Source of the DNA: CAZJWC01 sp964550125
GTDB lineage: Bacteria > Bacillota > Clostridia > Christensenellales > Borkfalkiaceae
NCBI GenBank assembly: GCA_964550125.1
Contig: CAZJWC010000005.1
Span: 23,031-87,030 of the forward strand
Length of the DNA: 64,000 nt
Direction of reading: 5' to 3'
The position numbers and the translations under genes were made by a program. The notes beneath the pieces were generated by a model, which did not search any database, was not told where the DNA came from, and worked only from the letters and a program-made list of their open reading frames with translations. Shown here in pieces: positions 43,948 to 53,300 of this stretch. Position 1 is the stretch's first letter. Every line of letters begins with the position of its first letter.

Positions 43948-44412
43948 TTATCTCTTATTTTTTTGTCTTATCATAGAAAAAAATCTTTTTAAAATGTTTG
44001 AACAATCCTCCTCACAAATTCCCCCCTCAATTTCAATCTTGTGGTTGAGTAAATTTGCATTTGCAAGTTCATTTGTAAGAGTTACCCCTTTTTGTTCATA
44101 AGCACCAAAGTACACTTTTTTAATCCTACTATTTAAGCAAGCCCCCATACACATAGGGCAGGGCTCTAAAGTTACAAAAAGTTCGCACTCAGGGATTCTC
44201 CAACTCTTTAACTTTTTACAGGCTTTATCTATGGCAATCATCTCTGCATGAGCAGTTGCAAGTTGTTTTTTAGTTCTCATATTGTAACCGTAAGAGATAA
44301 CTTTTCCATCTAAAACGACTATTGCCCCTACTGCAACTTCCCCCTTTTTTAGTGCTTTTTCGGCATATTTAAGGGCTGTTTTCATAAATTTAATTTTATC
44401 TTCTTCAATCAT
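43948..44412 (-). CDS. tadA: tRNA-specific adenosine deaminase
   Basis: Deaminates A34 of tRNA-Arg(ACG) to inosine. The 154-residue protein carries the zinc motif HAEMIAI and PCPMCMGAC. The start codon overlaps the stop of the M14 peptidase gene by one base, so the genes are coupled. It is the last gene of the CPBP-rlmH-M14-tadA cluster. Confidence 0.93.
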   Translation of the reverse strand: MIEEDKIKFMKTALKYAEKALKKGEVAVGAIVVLDGKVISYGYNMRTKKQLATAHAEMIAIDKACKKLKSWRIPECELFVTLEPCPMCMGACLNSRIKKVYFGAYEQKGVTLTNELANANLLNHKIEIEGGICEEDCSNILKRFFSMIRQKNKR

Positions 44413-45224
44413 TAAACACTCCTAATAAGCACATTTAAAATGTCAATATTTTTTTCTTTAATATCTTTATAATTCTTTAAAGTTATGGGGTGAGAAAGTC
44501 TGTCATTTCCTATTTCAATCGTAAAAGAGGGGATTTTTAGTTTTTGAATACACCAGTCTTTATACCCTCCAACGCTACCCTTTATTTTTTTAAGAAAATA
44601 CCCATTACTTTTGGCAAGAAGTATAGCAATCTCCTCATCTCGCTTTAAATCTCTTGAGTTTTGATTAAACTCATAGTAAATTTCTTCACCCTTACTGTGA
44701 AAACTAATTGTTGACTTCGGTTTTAATTGTAAAGTAAAATCTCTCAACAAACTACTTTCCCTCTCACAAAAAGGTTTTAAACCAACATAATTGCTTGGTG
44801 AAGGAGAAAAAACATTTTGCCTGCCCTCCCCCCATTTCGCATCAAAATTCACGTTCAAATCTACTCCGTTAGCATTTGCCTTCCAAAGAGATAAATCAAA
44901 GTTACTGCTTATTTTCTTTATAAAATCTGCCCTAGTTTTAGAAAGATTTTTTGTACCATTAGTTGCAATTTCAACACCGTCTGGATTGACGCAGGGAATA
45001 ATATATACTCCACCTTCAACTAATCCATTTTTTATATGGTCTAAAGCAAGATAGCAAGTTATCCACTCTCTCGCATGGATTGAATAAGTTGATATTATTT
45101 CTTTATTTCCGTGCGTTCCAATAAAAAAGCAGTATATAGGTTTATTTAAAATAGTTTTTCCTAAAATAAACTTTTCGCCATTATAGTTATCGTAAAAAAT
45201 TTGCAAATCTTCTAAAACACCCAT
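44412..45224 (-). CDS. M14-family zinc carboxypeptidase, cytoplasmic
   Basis: A 270-residue metallopeptidase without signal peptide. Zinc ligands are His and Glu of SIHAREW and His of SFHSKGEEIY; NPDGVEIA, GVDLNVNFD and the catalytic Glu of FTIEIGND follow in the family order. It resembles the gamma-D-glutamyl-(L)-meso-diaminopimelate peptidase branch, which would fit cell-wall peptide recycling. The ATG at 45224 has no Shine-Dalgarno sequence. TATAAT ends 5 bases upstream (45235-45230), so a leaderless message is possible besides read-through from rlmH. Confidence 0.85.
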   Translation of the reverse strand: MGVLEDLQIFYDNYNGEKFILGKTILNKPIYCFFIGTHGNKEIISTYSIHAREWITCYLALDHIKNGLVEGGVYIIPCVNPDGVEIATNGTKNLSKTRADFIKKISSNFDLSLWKANANGVDLNVNFDAKWGEGRQNVFSPSPSNYVGLKPFCERESSLLRDFTLQLKPKSTISFHSKGEEIYYEFNQNSRDLKRDEEIAILLAKSNGYFLKKIKGSVGGYKDWCIQKLKIPSFTIEIGNDRLSHPITLKNYKDIKEKNIDILNVLIRSV

Positions 45225-45246
45225 AAGGCATTATATTTTATAGTCT

Positions 45247-45684
45247 TTATTTATGATACTCTGAATTTGAATTTATCATGAAAGCACGATAAATTTGTTC
45301 ACAAAGTATAACTCTCATAAGTTGATGAGGGAAAGTCATATTTGAAAAGGAAAGCAAAAAATCAGCCTTGTTTTTAACGCTATTATCAAGTCCACAACTT
45401 GAGCCAATAACAAAAGTTATTTCCTTTCCACTATCGCATAGAGATTTCACTTTGCTGGCTAGTTTTTCACTTGACAGCATATTCCCCTCAACAGCAAGAA
45501 CTATTGAGTAGCCTTTCATCTTAGGTAAAATCAATTCAGCTTCTCTTTTTAGGTCAGGCTTTTCAGGCAATTCAATAACTTCAAATTTTCCAAAACGGGA
45601 AAGTCTTTTTAGGTATTCGTTTACACCTTCGTTAAAAAAACTTTCTTTAATTTTTCCAACGCAAACTATATTAACCTTTTGCAT
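45247..45684 (-). CDS. rlmH: 23S rRNA (pseudouridine1915-N3)-methyltransferase
   Basis: SPOUT-class methyltransferase that modifies helix 69 of 23S rRNA. Length 145, slightly short for the family (about 155-159). Visible: VCVGKIKESFF, the SAM-binding knot FVIGSSCGLDNSV, SNMTFPHQLMRVILCEQIYRA (about residues 115-135) and the typical YHK C-terminus. It begins 1 base after the CPBP stop. Confidence 0.96.
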   Translation of the reverse strand: MQKVNIVCVGKIKESFFNEGVNEYLKRLSRFGKFEVIELPEKPDLKREAELILPKMKGYSIVLAVEGNMLSSEKLASKVKSLCDSGKEITFVIGSSCGLDNSVKNKADFLLSFSNMTFPHQLMRVILCEQIYRAFMINSNSEYHK

Positions 45685-45685
45685 A

Positions 45686-46612
45686 TTAACCCAAAGCCTC
45701 TATCAATGCTGCAATCCACATAACAACACATACAAATATACCCATTGCACCCATTTTGAAAAGTGGACTAATTTTTTCCTCTCGTTTTGAATTAGTTTCT
45801 TTGTCAAAGCCAATTAGATAAACCAAACAACCTATTAAAATAAGTGCTGAAACAATAATCACATACCAAGGAAAAACAAAATTTTCACCAAAACAAATGT
45901 AAAAAATTATTACAAGTGCATTATTCAAAAAGTGTGCAAGTATTGCAGGCAAAACACTATTTGCACGCAAAGCAAGTAATGAAAATATACAACCACAAAC
46001 GAACTGATAAATCGTTTGGGCGGGATTCATATGATAAATAGAAAATAGCAAGCCTGAAAATACTATTGAAAGAACAGTGCCTAATTTTTTTGTTCCCTCA
46101 AGAATAAATCCTCTAAAAATAGTTTCTTCAAAAACGGCTGGCAAAACACAAACAACAAGTAGTGCAATTAGTACCTTTGCCCCACCTAAAACCTGCATAT
46201 TTAGTGAAGAAACTGGTTGTTTATAGCCAAACAATTTTTCTAAAAGATTAGCAAACTGGACGTTTACCCAAGAAAGTGAACCTAAAACTCCAACGACTAT
46301 ACCTAATGCTAACAAAAAGTATTTATAATGACATTTTTTGTAGCCTATTTGTTTAAATGTATATTTATTTTTATGCTTAATTCCAAATGCTACTACACAT
46401 AATGCGATAGGTGCAATGCAATAAGAAGCATAAACATACCAAATAGGTTTGCTTTCGGCACTAGCAATTCCACCTGTAACGAAGGAAAAGATTAGTGATA
46501 AAAGTAGATAAAATACTATTGAAAATGAATATGTCAGCCCTGCGTCTTTTGGTAAAAGTGGTAATAAAATATTAAGATTTTCGTTAATTGTTTGAATATT
46601 TTTATTTTCCAT
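45686..46612 (-). CDS. CPBP-family intramembrane metalloprotease
   Basis: A 308-residue membrane protein with about eight helices. The CPBP/Abi motifs are present: EETIFRGFI (Glu-Glu-x3-Arg), FSIYHMNPAQTIYQF and AHFLNNALVI. The family cleaves membrane proteins or processes prenylated or bacteriocin-like peptides. The ATG at 46612 is the likely start; no Shine-Dalgarno is present, and the -10 hexamer of the promoter at 46619-46646 lies 6 bases upstream, so the transcript would begin at the start codon. The longer frame to 46687 would begin upstream of the promoter. Confidence 0.85.
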   Translation of the reverse strand: MENKNIQTINENLNILLPLLPKDAGLTYSFSIVFYLLLSLIFSFVTGGIASAESKPIWYVYASYCIAPIALCVVAFGIKHKNKYTFKQIGYKKCHYKYFLLALGIVVGVLGSLSWVNVQFANLLEKLFGYKQPVSSLNMQVLGGAKVLIALLVVCVLPAVFEETIFRGFILEGTKKLGTVLSIVFSGLLFSIYHMNPAQTIYQFVCGCIFSLLALRANSVLPAILAHFLNNALVIIFYICFGENFVFPWYVIIVSALILIGCLVYLIGFDKETNSKREEKISPLFKMGAMGIFVCVVMWIAALIEALG

Positions 46613-46618
46613 AAGAAT

Positions 46619-46646
46619 ATTATATCTTAATTTTATAATTAAGCAA
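46619..46646 (-). promoter_or_regulatory. Promoter giving a probable leaderless mRNA (TTGCTT-16-TATAAT)
   Basis: Minus strand: TTGCTT (46646-46641), 16 bases, TATAAT (46624-46619), then 6 bases to the ATG at 46612. The start of transcription should fall at or next to the A of the ATG. Confidence 0.65.
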
Positions 46647-46711
46647 ATAAAATCATTTTCATTTTCGAAAATTTTTGTTATAATCAAAGAAAAAATTTAA
46701 GAGGCTTTTCA

Positions 46712-47545
46712 ATGAGAACGATTAACTCAAAAGAAATTGAAGAAGCAATCTTCGCTCTTGCCACTAAAACGGGAGTTTATATGGCTGACGATTGCTTACA
46801 AGCATTAGAAGATGCTCAAAAAAAGGAAACTAATAGATATGCTGAATTTGCACTTGACACTTGTGTAAAAAACGCCTATATTGCCCGTGAGCAGAATATG
46901 GCTGTATGTCAAGACACGGGGCTTGCTGTATTGTTTATTGAAATTGGTCAAGAGGTACACATTGAAGGTGAATTGCTTTCAACAGCTGTAAATAGGGCGA
47001 TTGAAAGGGCTTATGTTCCCTATCGAAAGAGTTGTTGCGACCCTTTAACTAGAAAAAATACCACGACAAATACTCCTGCGATTATTCATACAAGTATTGT
47101 AGAGGGTGATAAAATTGAAATTTTTATGATGCCAAAAGGATTTGGTAGTGAAAATCAATCAAGGCTATTTATGTTAAAGCCTGCTGACGGTGTTGAAGGA
47201 ATAATTAACTCAATCGTTGAAACAGTCAAACTAGCAAGTGGTATGCCTTGTCCCCCCGTCTGCGTTGGTGTAGGAATTGGTGGCACTTTTGAACTATCAG
47301 CAATTTTAGCCAAAAAGGCATTGTTAAGAAAAATAGGAGAAAACTCATCAAGAGAGGATGTTGCATTTATTGAAAAGGAAGCATTAAAGAGAATAAACGA
47401 CTTAAAAATAGGTGCACAAGGATTTGGTGGAGACACTACTGCACTTTCAGTTAGTTGCAATGCACACCCTACACATATTGCAGGATTACCTGTTGCTGTA
47501 AACATACAATGCCATTGCGTAAGACACGAACACATTATACTATAA
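46712..47545 (+). CDS. Class I fumarate hydratase, alpha subunit
   Basis: Catalytic part of the two-subunit, oxygen-sensitive 4Fe-4S fumarase (or L-tartrate dehydratase; the families are close). The 277 residues carry the cluster cysteines in AVCQDTGLAV, near SGMPCPPVCVGVGIGG and in the C-terminal HCVRHE region. AGAGG precedes the ATG; TATAAT at 46679-46684 may be its -10. The beta subunit follows after 10 bases. The split form is typical of anaerobic Firmicutes. Confidence 0.9.
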   Translation: MRTINSKEIEEAIFALATKTGVYMADDCLQALEDAQKKETNRYAEFALDTCVKNAYIAREQNMAVCQDTGLAVLFIEIGQEVHIEGELLSTAVNRAIERAYVPYRKSCCDPLTRKNTTTNTPAIIHTSIVEGDKIEIFMMPKGFGSENQSRLFMLKPADGVEGIINSIVETVKLASGMPCPPVCVGVGIGGTFELSAILAKKALLRKIGENSSREDVAFIEKEALKRINDLKIGAQGFGGDTTALSVSCNAHPTHIAGLPVAVNIQCHCVRHEHIIL

Positions 47546-47555
47546 GGAGATAAAT

Positions 47556-48080
47556 ATGAAAAAAATTACTTTACCTTTATCTCAAGAGGAAATAAATTCA
47601 TTAAATGCAGGAGATAACATTTTGATTACAGGCACAATCTATACTGCAAGAGATTGTGCACATAAAAGACTATATGAAATGATTGAAAAAGGAGACGAAC
47701 TTCCCATTAAATTGCAAAATCAAACTATCTACTACGCAGGACCTTGCCCCACACCTAAAGGAAAAGCAAGTGGAAGTTGTGGACCTACTACAAGTGGTCG
47801 TATGGAAAAATACGCGCCAACAATGCTTGAACACGGCTTAAAGTGTATTATAGGAAAAGGAGATATAGGTCCTAATACGGTAAAAGCCGTAGTCGATACA
47901 AAAGGAGTCTATTTTTGTGCGATAGGTGGAGCCGGTGCATATTATGGAAATTGCGTAAAAAAGAACACTCTAATCGCCTTTGAGGACCTTTTAAGCGAAG
48001 CAATTTATGAATTTCAAGTAGAAGATTTCCCTGTTATAGTTGGTGTTGACAATCACGGTGGAACAATTTTTAATAGATAA
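47556..48080 (+). CDS. Class I fumarate hydratase, beta subunit
   Basis: The 174-residue swivelling subunit. It shows AGDNILITGTIYTARDCAHKR (about residues 16-36), the substrate segment YYAGPCPTPKGKASGSCGPT (about 63-82), TSGRMEKYAP and GKGDIG. GGAG precedes the ATG. With the alpha subunit it interconverts fumarate and malate. A terminator follows. Confidence 0.92.
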   Translation: MKKITLPLSQEEINSLNAGDNILITGTIYTARDCAHKRLYEMIEKGDELPIKLQNQTIYYAGPCPTPKGKASGSCGPTTSGRMEKYAPTMLEHGLKCIIGKGDIGPNTVKAVVDTKGVYFCAIGGAGAYYGNCVKKNTLIAFEDLLSEAIYEFQVEDFPVIVGVDNHGGTIFNR

Positions 48081-48084
48081 TAAT

Positions 48085-48114
48085 AAAAGTGGACTGTTTA
48101 AGTCCACTTTTTTG
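48085..48114 (+). terminator. Terminator between converging fumarase and flavoprotein genes
   Basis: AAAAGTGGACT GTTTA AGTCCACTTTT followed by TTTG; A-rich on the other side, so it works in both directions. Confidence 0.88.
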
Positions 48115-48654
48115 TTATTTAATACTTTCGCCTAAACTATATGCTTGCATCATATATGGTGTATTTTGAACATCTCCCTTTTCGTGCATACCACCAGCAA
48201 TGATAAAACCTATATCTTCAAACTTAAAAAAGTTACAAGCCTTATCAAACATATCCTTAATTGAACTGAAAGCACTCTCCTTGCTTGAGCCACTTGTACC
48301 GATAAACGCAAGTTTTTTAATTAAAAATGAGTTTCTAATAGGGTTATGTAGCCTGTCGAGTATACACTTTAGCTGTCCACTTAACTGAAAGAAATATAAG
48401 GGTGAAGCAACAACGAGCACATCGGCGTCCTTCAATTTTGTATAAACTTCACTCATATCATCATTTTGAACGCATTTCTTTTCTTCATTAAAGCAAGCAT
48501 TACAACCAAGACAGCCGTTAATTTTGTAGTCTAGTATTGAAATATGTTCAATCTCATTATCATTTTTTGAGGCTCCTTTTATAAATTCATTTACTAAAAT
48601 TGATGTGTTCCCGTCCTTTCTTGGACTACCGTTCAATATAACTATTTTACTCAT
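48115..48654 (-). CDS. Flavodoxin-fold NAD(P)H-dependent oxidoreductase
   Basis: FMN-binding protein of 179 residues. The phosphate loop is ILNGSPRKDGNTSIL; VASPLYFFQLSGQLKCILDR (about residues 87-106) is the second FMN region. A Cys-rich stretch (GCLGCNACFNEEKKC) resembles the cluster motif of iron-sulfur flavoproteins, though the spacing is not diagnostic. Probable reductase of quinones or nitro compounds, or an electron carrier. No operon partner. Confidence 0.87.
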   Translation of the reverse strand: MSKIVILNGSPRKDGNTSILVNEFIKGASKNDNEIEHISILDYKINGCLGCNACFNEEKKCVQNDDMSEVYTKLKDADVLVVASPLYFFQLSGQLKCILDRLHNPIRNSFLIKKLAFIGTSGSSKESAFSSIKDMFDKACNFFKFEDIGFIIAGGMHEKGDVQNTPYMMQAYSLGESIK

Positions 48655-48772
48655 TTTTACTCCTTTACTTTAATTAAAATGCAATTTATTATTTCAATTA
48701 TAGCATATCATTTAAAGTTTTAAAATAATTTTTACATTTAAATAAAGTTTATATATACTACAATTTCATAAC

Positions 48773-48800
48773 TAAAAAAACCTTGCTGTATTGCAAGGTT
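48773..48800 (-). terminator. Terminator of guaB-guaA
   Basis: AACCTTGC (48800-48793, minus strand) pairs with GCAAGGTT (48786-48779), followed by TTTTT. Confidence 0.87.
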
Positions 48801-48812
48801 TAATTTATACTT

Positions 48813-50348
48813 TTATTCCCACTCAATAGTTGCAGGGGGTTTACTTGTAATATCATATACGATACGATTAGCGTGTTTTACTTCATTTACAATTCTTGTA
48901 GAAATTTTTTCTAAAACATCATAAGGAATTCTTGCCCAATCAGCAGTCATTGCATCAAGGGATGTAACAGCGCGCAAAGCAATAACATTTTCATAAGTTC
49001 TTTCATCACCCATAACACCAACGGTATGAGAATTTGTAATTACTGCAAAGTATTGCCAAATTTCTTTATCAAGACCTGCTTTTGCAATTTCATCACGCAT
49101 AATATAGTCAGCATCACGCAAAGTTTCAAGTTTTTCACGAGTTACCTCACCCATTATTCTTATAGCAAGACCTGGACCAGGGAAGGGTTGACGCATTACT
49201 ACACTTGCAGGTAAGCCAAGTTCAAAACCAACCTTTCTTACCTCATCTTTAAACAAATCTCTCAAAGGTTCAATAATTTCTTTAAAATCAACTACTGAAG
49301 GCAAACCACCTACATTGTGATGGCTTTTAATTACTGCTGAAACGCCTTTACCACTTTCAATTACATCAGGATAAATAGTTCCTTGAACAAGATAATCAAC
49401 AGCACCTATTTTTTTAGACTCTATCTCAAATACCTTGATAAATTCCTCGCCAATAATCTTTCTCTTTCTTTCAGGGTCTGCTACACCATCAAGTTTAGTT
49501 AAAAATCTTTCACCTGCATCAGCCTTGATAAGATTCATACCTAATCCGTCTTTACCGAATACTTCAACAACCTCATCAGCCTCTCCTTTACGAAGAAGTC
49601 CGTGGTCAACAAAAACGCAGGTTAGATTTTGTCCTACTGCCTTGAAAAGTAGAGTTGCAGCAACAGCAGAGTCTACACCACCACTCATTGCACACAAAAC
49701 TTTTTTATCGCCGACTTTTTCTTTAATTTCGGCAACTTTTTGGGCAACGAAGTTTGACATTGTCCAATCGCCTTTTGCATTACAAATATTATATAAAAAA
49801 TTGCCTAATATCTTTTGACCGTTTTTAGTATGAACTACTTCAGGGTGGAATTGTATAGCATAAATTGACTTTTCTTTATTTTCAAAAGCACCTGCAGGGC
49901 AAGTTTTTGTTGTTGCTGTAACCTTAAAGCCTTCAGGCATTTTTTGAACATAGTCAGTATGACTCATCCAACAAATGCTATCGCCCTCAATTCCTTCAAA
50001 AAGTTTACTGCTTGTATAGTTAATTTCGCACTTTCCGTATTCACGAGTAGTTGCATGAACAACCTCACCACCCAATGTATGTGCTATAAGTTGACAACCA
50101 TAACAAATACCTAAAACGGGAATACCTAAATCAAAAATTTCTTTAGGAACTCTAGGTGAATTTTCTTCAAAAACGCTATTAGGACCACCTGTAAAAATGA
50201 TACCGATAGGGTTATATTCTTTAATTTTTTCAATAGACCAAGTGTGAGGAACTAAATCACAATATACGTTTAATTCTCTTACTCGCCTTGCGATAAGTTG
50301 ATTGTATTGACCACCAAAGTCTAATATTAAAACTCTTTCGTGTTGCAT
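48813..50348 (-). CDS. guaA: GMP synthase (glutamine-hydrolysing)
   Basis: Converts XMP to GMP. The 511-residue protein has the amidotransferase domain with catalytic Cys in GICYGCQLIAH and its His-Glu in FHPEVVHT, the ATP pyrophosphatase P-loop AMSGGVDSAVAA, and the C-terminal dimerisation domain with RIVYDITSKPPATIEWE. It starts 11 bases after guaB. Together they take IMP to GMP. Confidence 0.98.
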   Translation of the reverse strand: MQHERVLILDFGGQYNQLIARRVRELNVYCDLVPHTWSIEKIKEYNPIGIIFTGGPNSVFEENSPRVPKEIFDLGIPVLGICYGCQLIAHTLGGEVVHATTREYGKCEINYTSSKLFEGIEGDSICWMSHTDYVQKMPEGFKVTATTKTCPAGAFENKEKSIYAIQFHPEVVHTKNGQKILGNFLYNICNAKGDWTMSNFVAQKVAEIKEKVGDKKVLCAMSGGVDSAVAATLLFKAVGQNLTCVFVDHGLLRKGEADEVVEVFGKDGLGMNLIKADAGERFLTKLDGVADPERKRKIIGEEFIKVFEIESKKIGAVDYLVQGTIYPDVIESGKGVSAVIKSHHNVGGLPSVVDFKEIIEPLRDLFKDEVRKVGFELGLPASVVMRQPFPGPGLAIRIMGEVTREKLETLRDADYIMRDEIAKAGLDKEIWQYFAVITNSHTVGVMGDERTYENVIALRAVTSLDAMTADWARIPYDVLEKISTRIVNEVKHANRIVYDITSKPPATIEWE

Positions 50349-50359
50349 TTTATCTCCAA

Positions 50360-51814
50360 TTAGTTCTTTGAACTGTAATTAGGTGCTTCTTTTGAGATTG
50401 AAATATCGTGAGGATGACTTTCAATAAGACCAGCACTTGTAATCTTAACGAACTCTGAATTTTTTCTCAATTCGTCAATAGTTGCCTTACCACAATAACC
50501 CATACCTGAACGAATACCACCCAACATTTGATATACGGTATCGGCTAAAGTTCCTCTATAAGGAACACGACCTTCAACACCTTCAGGAACTAATTTTTGT
50601 GCATTTTCTTGGAAGTATCTATCTTTTGAACCACAAGCCATTGCTGAAAGTGAACCCATACCACGATAAACTTTGAAACTTCTTCCTTGATAAATTTCAG
50701 TTTCACCGGGACTTTCTAAAGTTCCAGCAAATAGACTACCTATCATAACTGCATTTGCACCACCTGCAAGTGCTTTTACGATATCTCCACTATATTTAAT
50801 ACCACCGTCAGCGATAATTGTTTTACCATATTTTTCAGCAACTTCAGACGCATCCATAATTGCAGTAAGTTGAGGCACACCGATACCTGATACAACTCTA
50901 GTTGTACAAATTGAGCCAGGACCGATACCAACTTTAACAATGTCTGCACCTGCTTTAAATAAATCTTCAGCAGCAGCTGCTGTTGCAATATTTCCTGCAA
51001 TCAAAGTTAAGTTAGGATACATTGCTCTAATCTTTTCAACTTGTTTTACAACACTTGCAGAGTGTCCGTGTGCTGTATCTATTGCAATAACGTCAACACG
51101 AGCATCTACCAATGCTTGTATTCTATCAAAAGTATTTGCAGCAATACCTACGGCTGCACCTACTAAAAGTCTACCATTTTTATCTCTTGCAGAATTAGGA
51201 TATTGAATAGATTTTTCAATATCTTTAATTGTAATCAAACCTTTCAAATAACCTTCATCATCAACGATAGGTAATTTTTCAATTCTATGTTTACCTAGGA
51301 TTTTTTGAGCGTCTTCTAGTGAAGTACCTACAGGTGCTGTAACTAGGTTATCTTTTGTCATAACGTTTGAAATAGGTTGATTAAAGTTGTTTTCAAAACG
51401 TAAATCTCTATTAGTCAAAATACCGATAAGTTTGCCTTCCTTTGTAATCGGCACACCACTTATTTTATATTTTTCCATAAGTTTAATTGCTTCAGCAACT
51501 AAATTTTCAGGTTCTAAAAAGAAGGGGTCAGTAATAACACCGTGCTCACTTCTCTTTACTTTATCAACATGGCTTGCTTGTTCTTCAATACTCATATTTT
51601 TATGAATAATACCAAGACCACCCTCTCTTGCAATCGCAATAGCCATCCTACTTTCAGTTACTGTGTCCATTGCAGCACTAATTAGAGGAATATTTAATTG
51701 AATATTTTCTGCCAACTTAGTTTTTAAATCAACTTGATAGGGTAAAACATTTGATGCTTGAGGTATTAAAAGTACATCATCAAAAGTTAAACCTTCTTTT
51801 ACGATTCTGCTCAT
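50360..51814 (-). CDS. guaB: IMP dehydrogenase
   Basis: Oxidises IMP to XMP with NAD. The 484-residue barrel shows GLTFDDVLLIP at the start, two CBS domains (about residues 95-205), the active-site loop GPGSICTTRVVSG with the catalytic Cys, GGIKYSGDIVKALA, and the flap arginine region. The start is close to the family consensus. The gene at 51862 ends 47 bases upstream. No purine riboswitch fold was seen in that gap. Confidence 0.98.
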   Translation of the reverse strand: MSRIVKEGLTFDDVLLIPQASNVLPYQVDLKTKLAENIQLNIPLISAAMDTVTESRMAIAIAREGGLGIIHKNMSIEEQASHVDKVKRSEHGVITDPFFLEPENLVAEAIKLMEKYKISGVPITKEGKLIGILTNRDLRFENNFNQPISNVMTKDNLVTAPVGTSLEDAQKILGKHRIEKLPIVDDEGYLKGLITIKDIEKSIQYPNSARDKNGRLLVGAAVGIAANTFDRIQALVDARVDVIAIDTAHGHSASVVKQVEKIRAMYPNLTLIAGNIATAAAAEDLFKAGADIVKVGIGPGSICTTRVVSGIGVPQLTAIMDASEVAEKYGKTIIADGGIKYSGDIVKALAGGANAVMIGSLFAGTLESPGETEIYQGRSFKVYRGMGSLSAMACGSKDRYFQENAQKLVPEGVEGRVPYRGTLADTVYQMLGGIRSGMGYCGKATIDELRKNSEFVKITSAGLIESHPHDISISKEAPNYSSKN

Positions 51815-51861
51815 AGAAAACTCCTTAATTTGTATGTAAATATGTAAAATTTATATAATAA

Positions 51862-52461
51862 CTATTTTTTTAAACTATTTAATAATAGCAAATAATCTTG
51901 TTGTTCAACGGGGGTATATAAAGTGCTATCTATTTTATTCGATAACTCATTATACAAAGTTTCTTTATCTGCTACAACATTTTTATCGCTTACGTCCATT
52001 ATCAAATAAACTACAGCATTATTTTTGGTAAAACTACTTTTATTTATTGATACAGCCAAATCAACCCCTTCCTGCAAATTACCCAAACGATATTTTGCCA
52101 CGGAAATATAACCATAAATTGATTGCTTATAATTTGTTTTGTTAGTAGTTTGTGCGTAAATTTCAAAATTACTTGAAGAAATTAATTCTTCACCATATTC
52201 ATTTATCTTTGAATACTTATCGTTTATACAAGCAAATTCAACAAGTTCAACCAAATATTCAAAAGCATCGTCCTCTTTTTTAACAAGCCTTTTATACTCT
52301 CTTTCCCTTGCCGACATTTCAAGATTTACAAGCCCTAAATCATCGCTCATTTTAACGATAGATGAGGGAACTACAAGGTAAAGAAAACCAAAGAGTAAAA
52401 ACTCAAAGACTATTAAACACGATAGAGTAATCAAAACTGTTTTTAGTATTGTTTTCCCCAC
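51862..52461 (-). CDS. Unknown single-pass membrane protein
   Basis: Not recognised. It starts with GTG at 52461, with AGGAGG 4 bases upstream. An N-terminal hydrophobic helix (residues about 8-32) anchors an extracytoplasmic helical domain with paired helices that look TPR-like (YGYISVAKYRLGNLQEGVDLA). No catalytic motif. It is divergent from the lipoprotein at 52638 and upstream of guaB, but a functional link is not evident. Confidence 0.72.
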   Translation of the reverse strand: MGKTILKTVLITLSCLIVFEFLLFGFLYLVVPSSIVKMSDDLGLVNLEMSAREREYKRLVKKEDDAFEYLVELVEFACINDKYSKINEYGEELISSSNFEIYAQTTNKTNYKQSIYGYISVAKYRLGNLQEGVDLAVSINKSSFTKNNAVVYLIMDVSDKNVVADKETLYNELSNKIDSTLYTPVEQQDYLLLLNSLKK

Positions 52462-52513
52462 AGTTCCTCCTTGAAATCATCTTGACAGACAAATTAAATA
52501 ATCAAAATAATTT

Positions 52514-52535
52514 ATATTCTATTAAAATAGAATAT
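52514..52535. promoter_or_regulatory. 22-bp dyad in the divergent intergenic region
   Basis: ATATTCTATT AA AATAGAATAT: two 10-base arms, perfectly inverted around a 2-base centre. It lies between the divergent genes at 52461 and 52638 and could be an operator. The region is so AT-rich that chance symmetry is not excluded. Confidence 0.4.
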
Positions 52536-52637
52536 TTAAAATATTTTATCATAATAAAACTAAAAAATCAAATGTTTGACTTATAAATTTAACATTAAAT
52601 TCATAAAAATAGAAATATAATTATTAAATGGTGTAAA

Positions 52638-53300
52638 ATGAAAAAAATTAGAATTTTATTATTAACGACAATTCTTGTATGTTGTCTAACTTCCTGCCAA
52701 AAACAAACCGATTTAACAAAGTACATAAGTGAGTATAGAAAAAACATTTTTTACGGAGAAAATGAAAACTATAAAATTACAGCCACACTTACAGAGAGAG
52801 AAACTCCATACTGTAATGACGGCTTATGTGGAAATATCTCACCTATTTTTGAAGTTTGTGTGTCCACACAACTAAGAGAAAACGGTCAAATATTGTCCTT
52901 TGATATAAAGGGCGTTAACTATTCAGGTGAACTGTCTTTTGACAATTTAAAACAATGCTATAAATACTCACAAACCTTCACTGAAAGTTTACCTGCAAAT
53001 ATAGATTTTAAAATTATTAGTCAAAATTTTGAAAGTGTTGTTTCATCAAAAGCTGTACTGCCAGATAACGCAATTTCAACAGATAAAATCCTTTCTATTG
53101 CAATGGAAAATTACCCAGATAAAGTAAATGCTCTTTTATCAAACGGAGTTTTTCAGGGAGAAATTCAAATTCGTCTTATTTATGAAGATGAAAATTGTTA
53201 TTATTACGTTGGTATCGTTGATAAAAACAAAGAGATAAATGCTTTGCTTATAAATGCAATTAGTGGCAAAGTAATTGCCACTAAAACTATAACAAACTAA
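52638..53300 (+). CDS. Lipoprotein of unknown function
   Basis: A 220-residue protein; signal peptide with lipobox LTSC. The C-terminal 65 residues (DKILSIAMENYPD, then CYYYVGIVDKNKEINALLINAISGKVI in part) follow the PepSY-like pattern of a helix plus strands with a final ISGKVI. No strong Shine-Dalgarno is visible; GGTG lies 7 bases before the ATG. Its end overlaps the converging hemW gene by 4 bases. Confidence 0.72.
   Translation: MKKIRILLLTTILVCCLTSCQKQTDLTKYISEYRKNIFYGENENYKITATLTERETPYCNDGLCGNISPIFEVCVSTQLRENGQILSFDIKGVNYSGELSFDNLKQCYKYSQTFTESLPANIDFKIISQNFESVVSSKAVLPDNAISTDKILSIAMENYPDKVNALLSNGVFQGEIQIRLIYEDENCYYYVGIVDKNKEINALLINAISGKVIATKTITN

Noticed and set aside
51815..51861. Purine riboswitch upstream of guaB
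   Set aside because: The gap is only 47 bases and shows no aptamer-like pairing.
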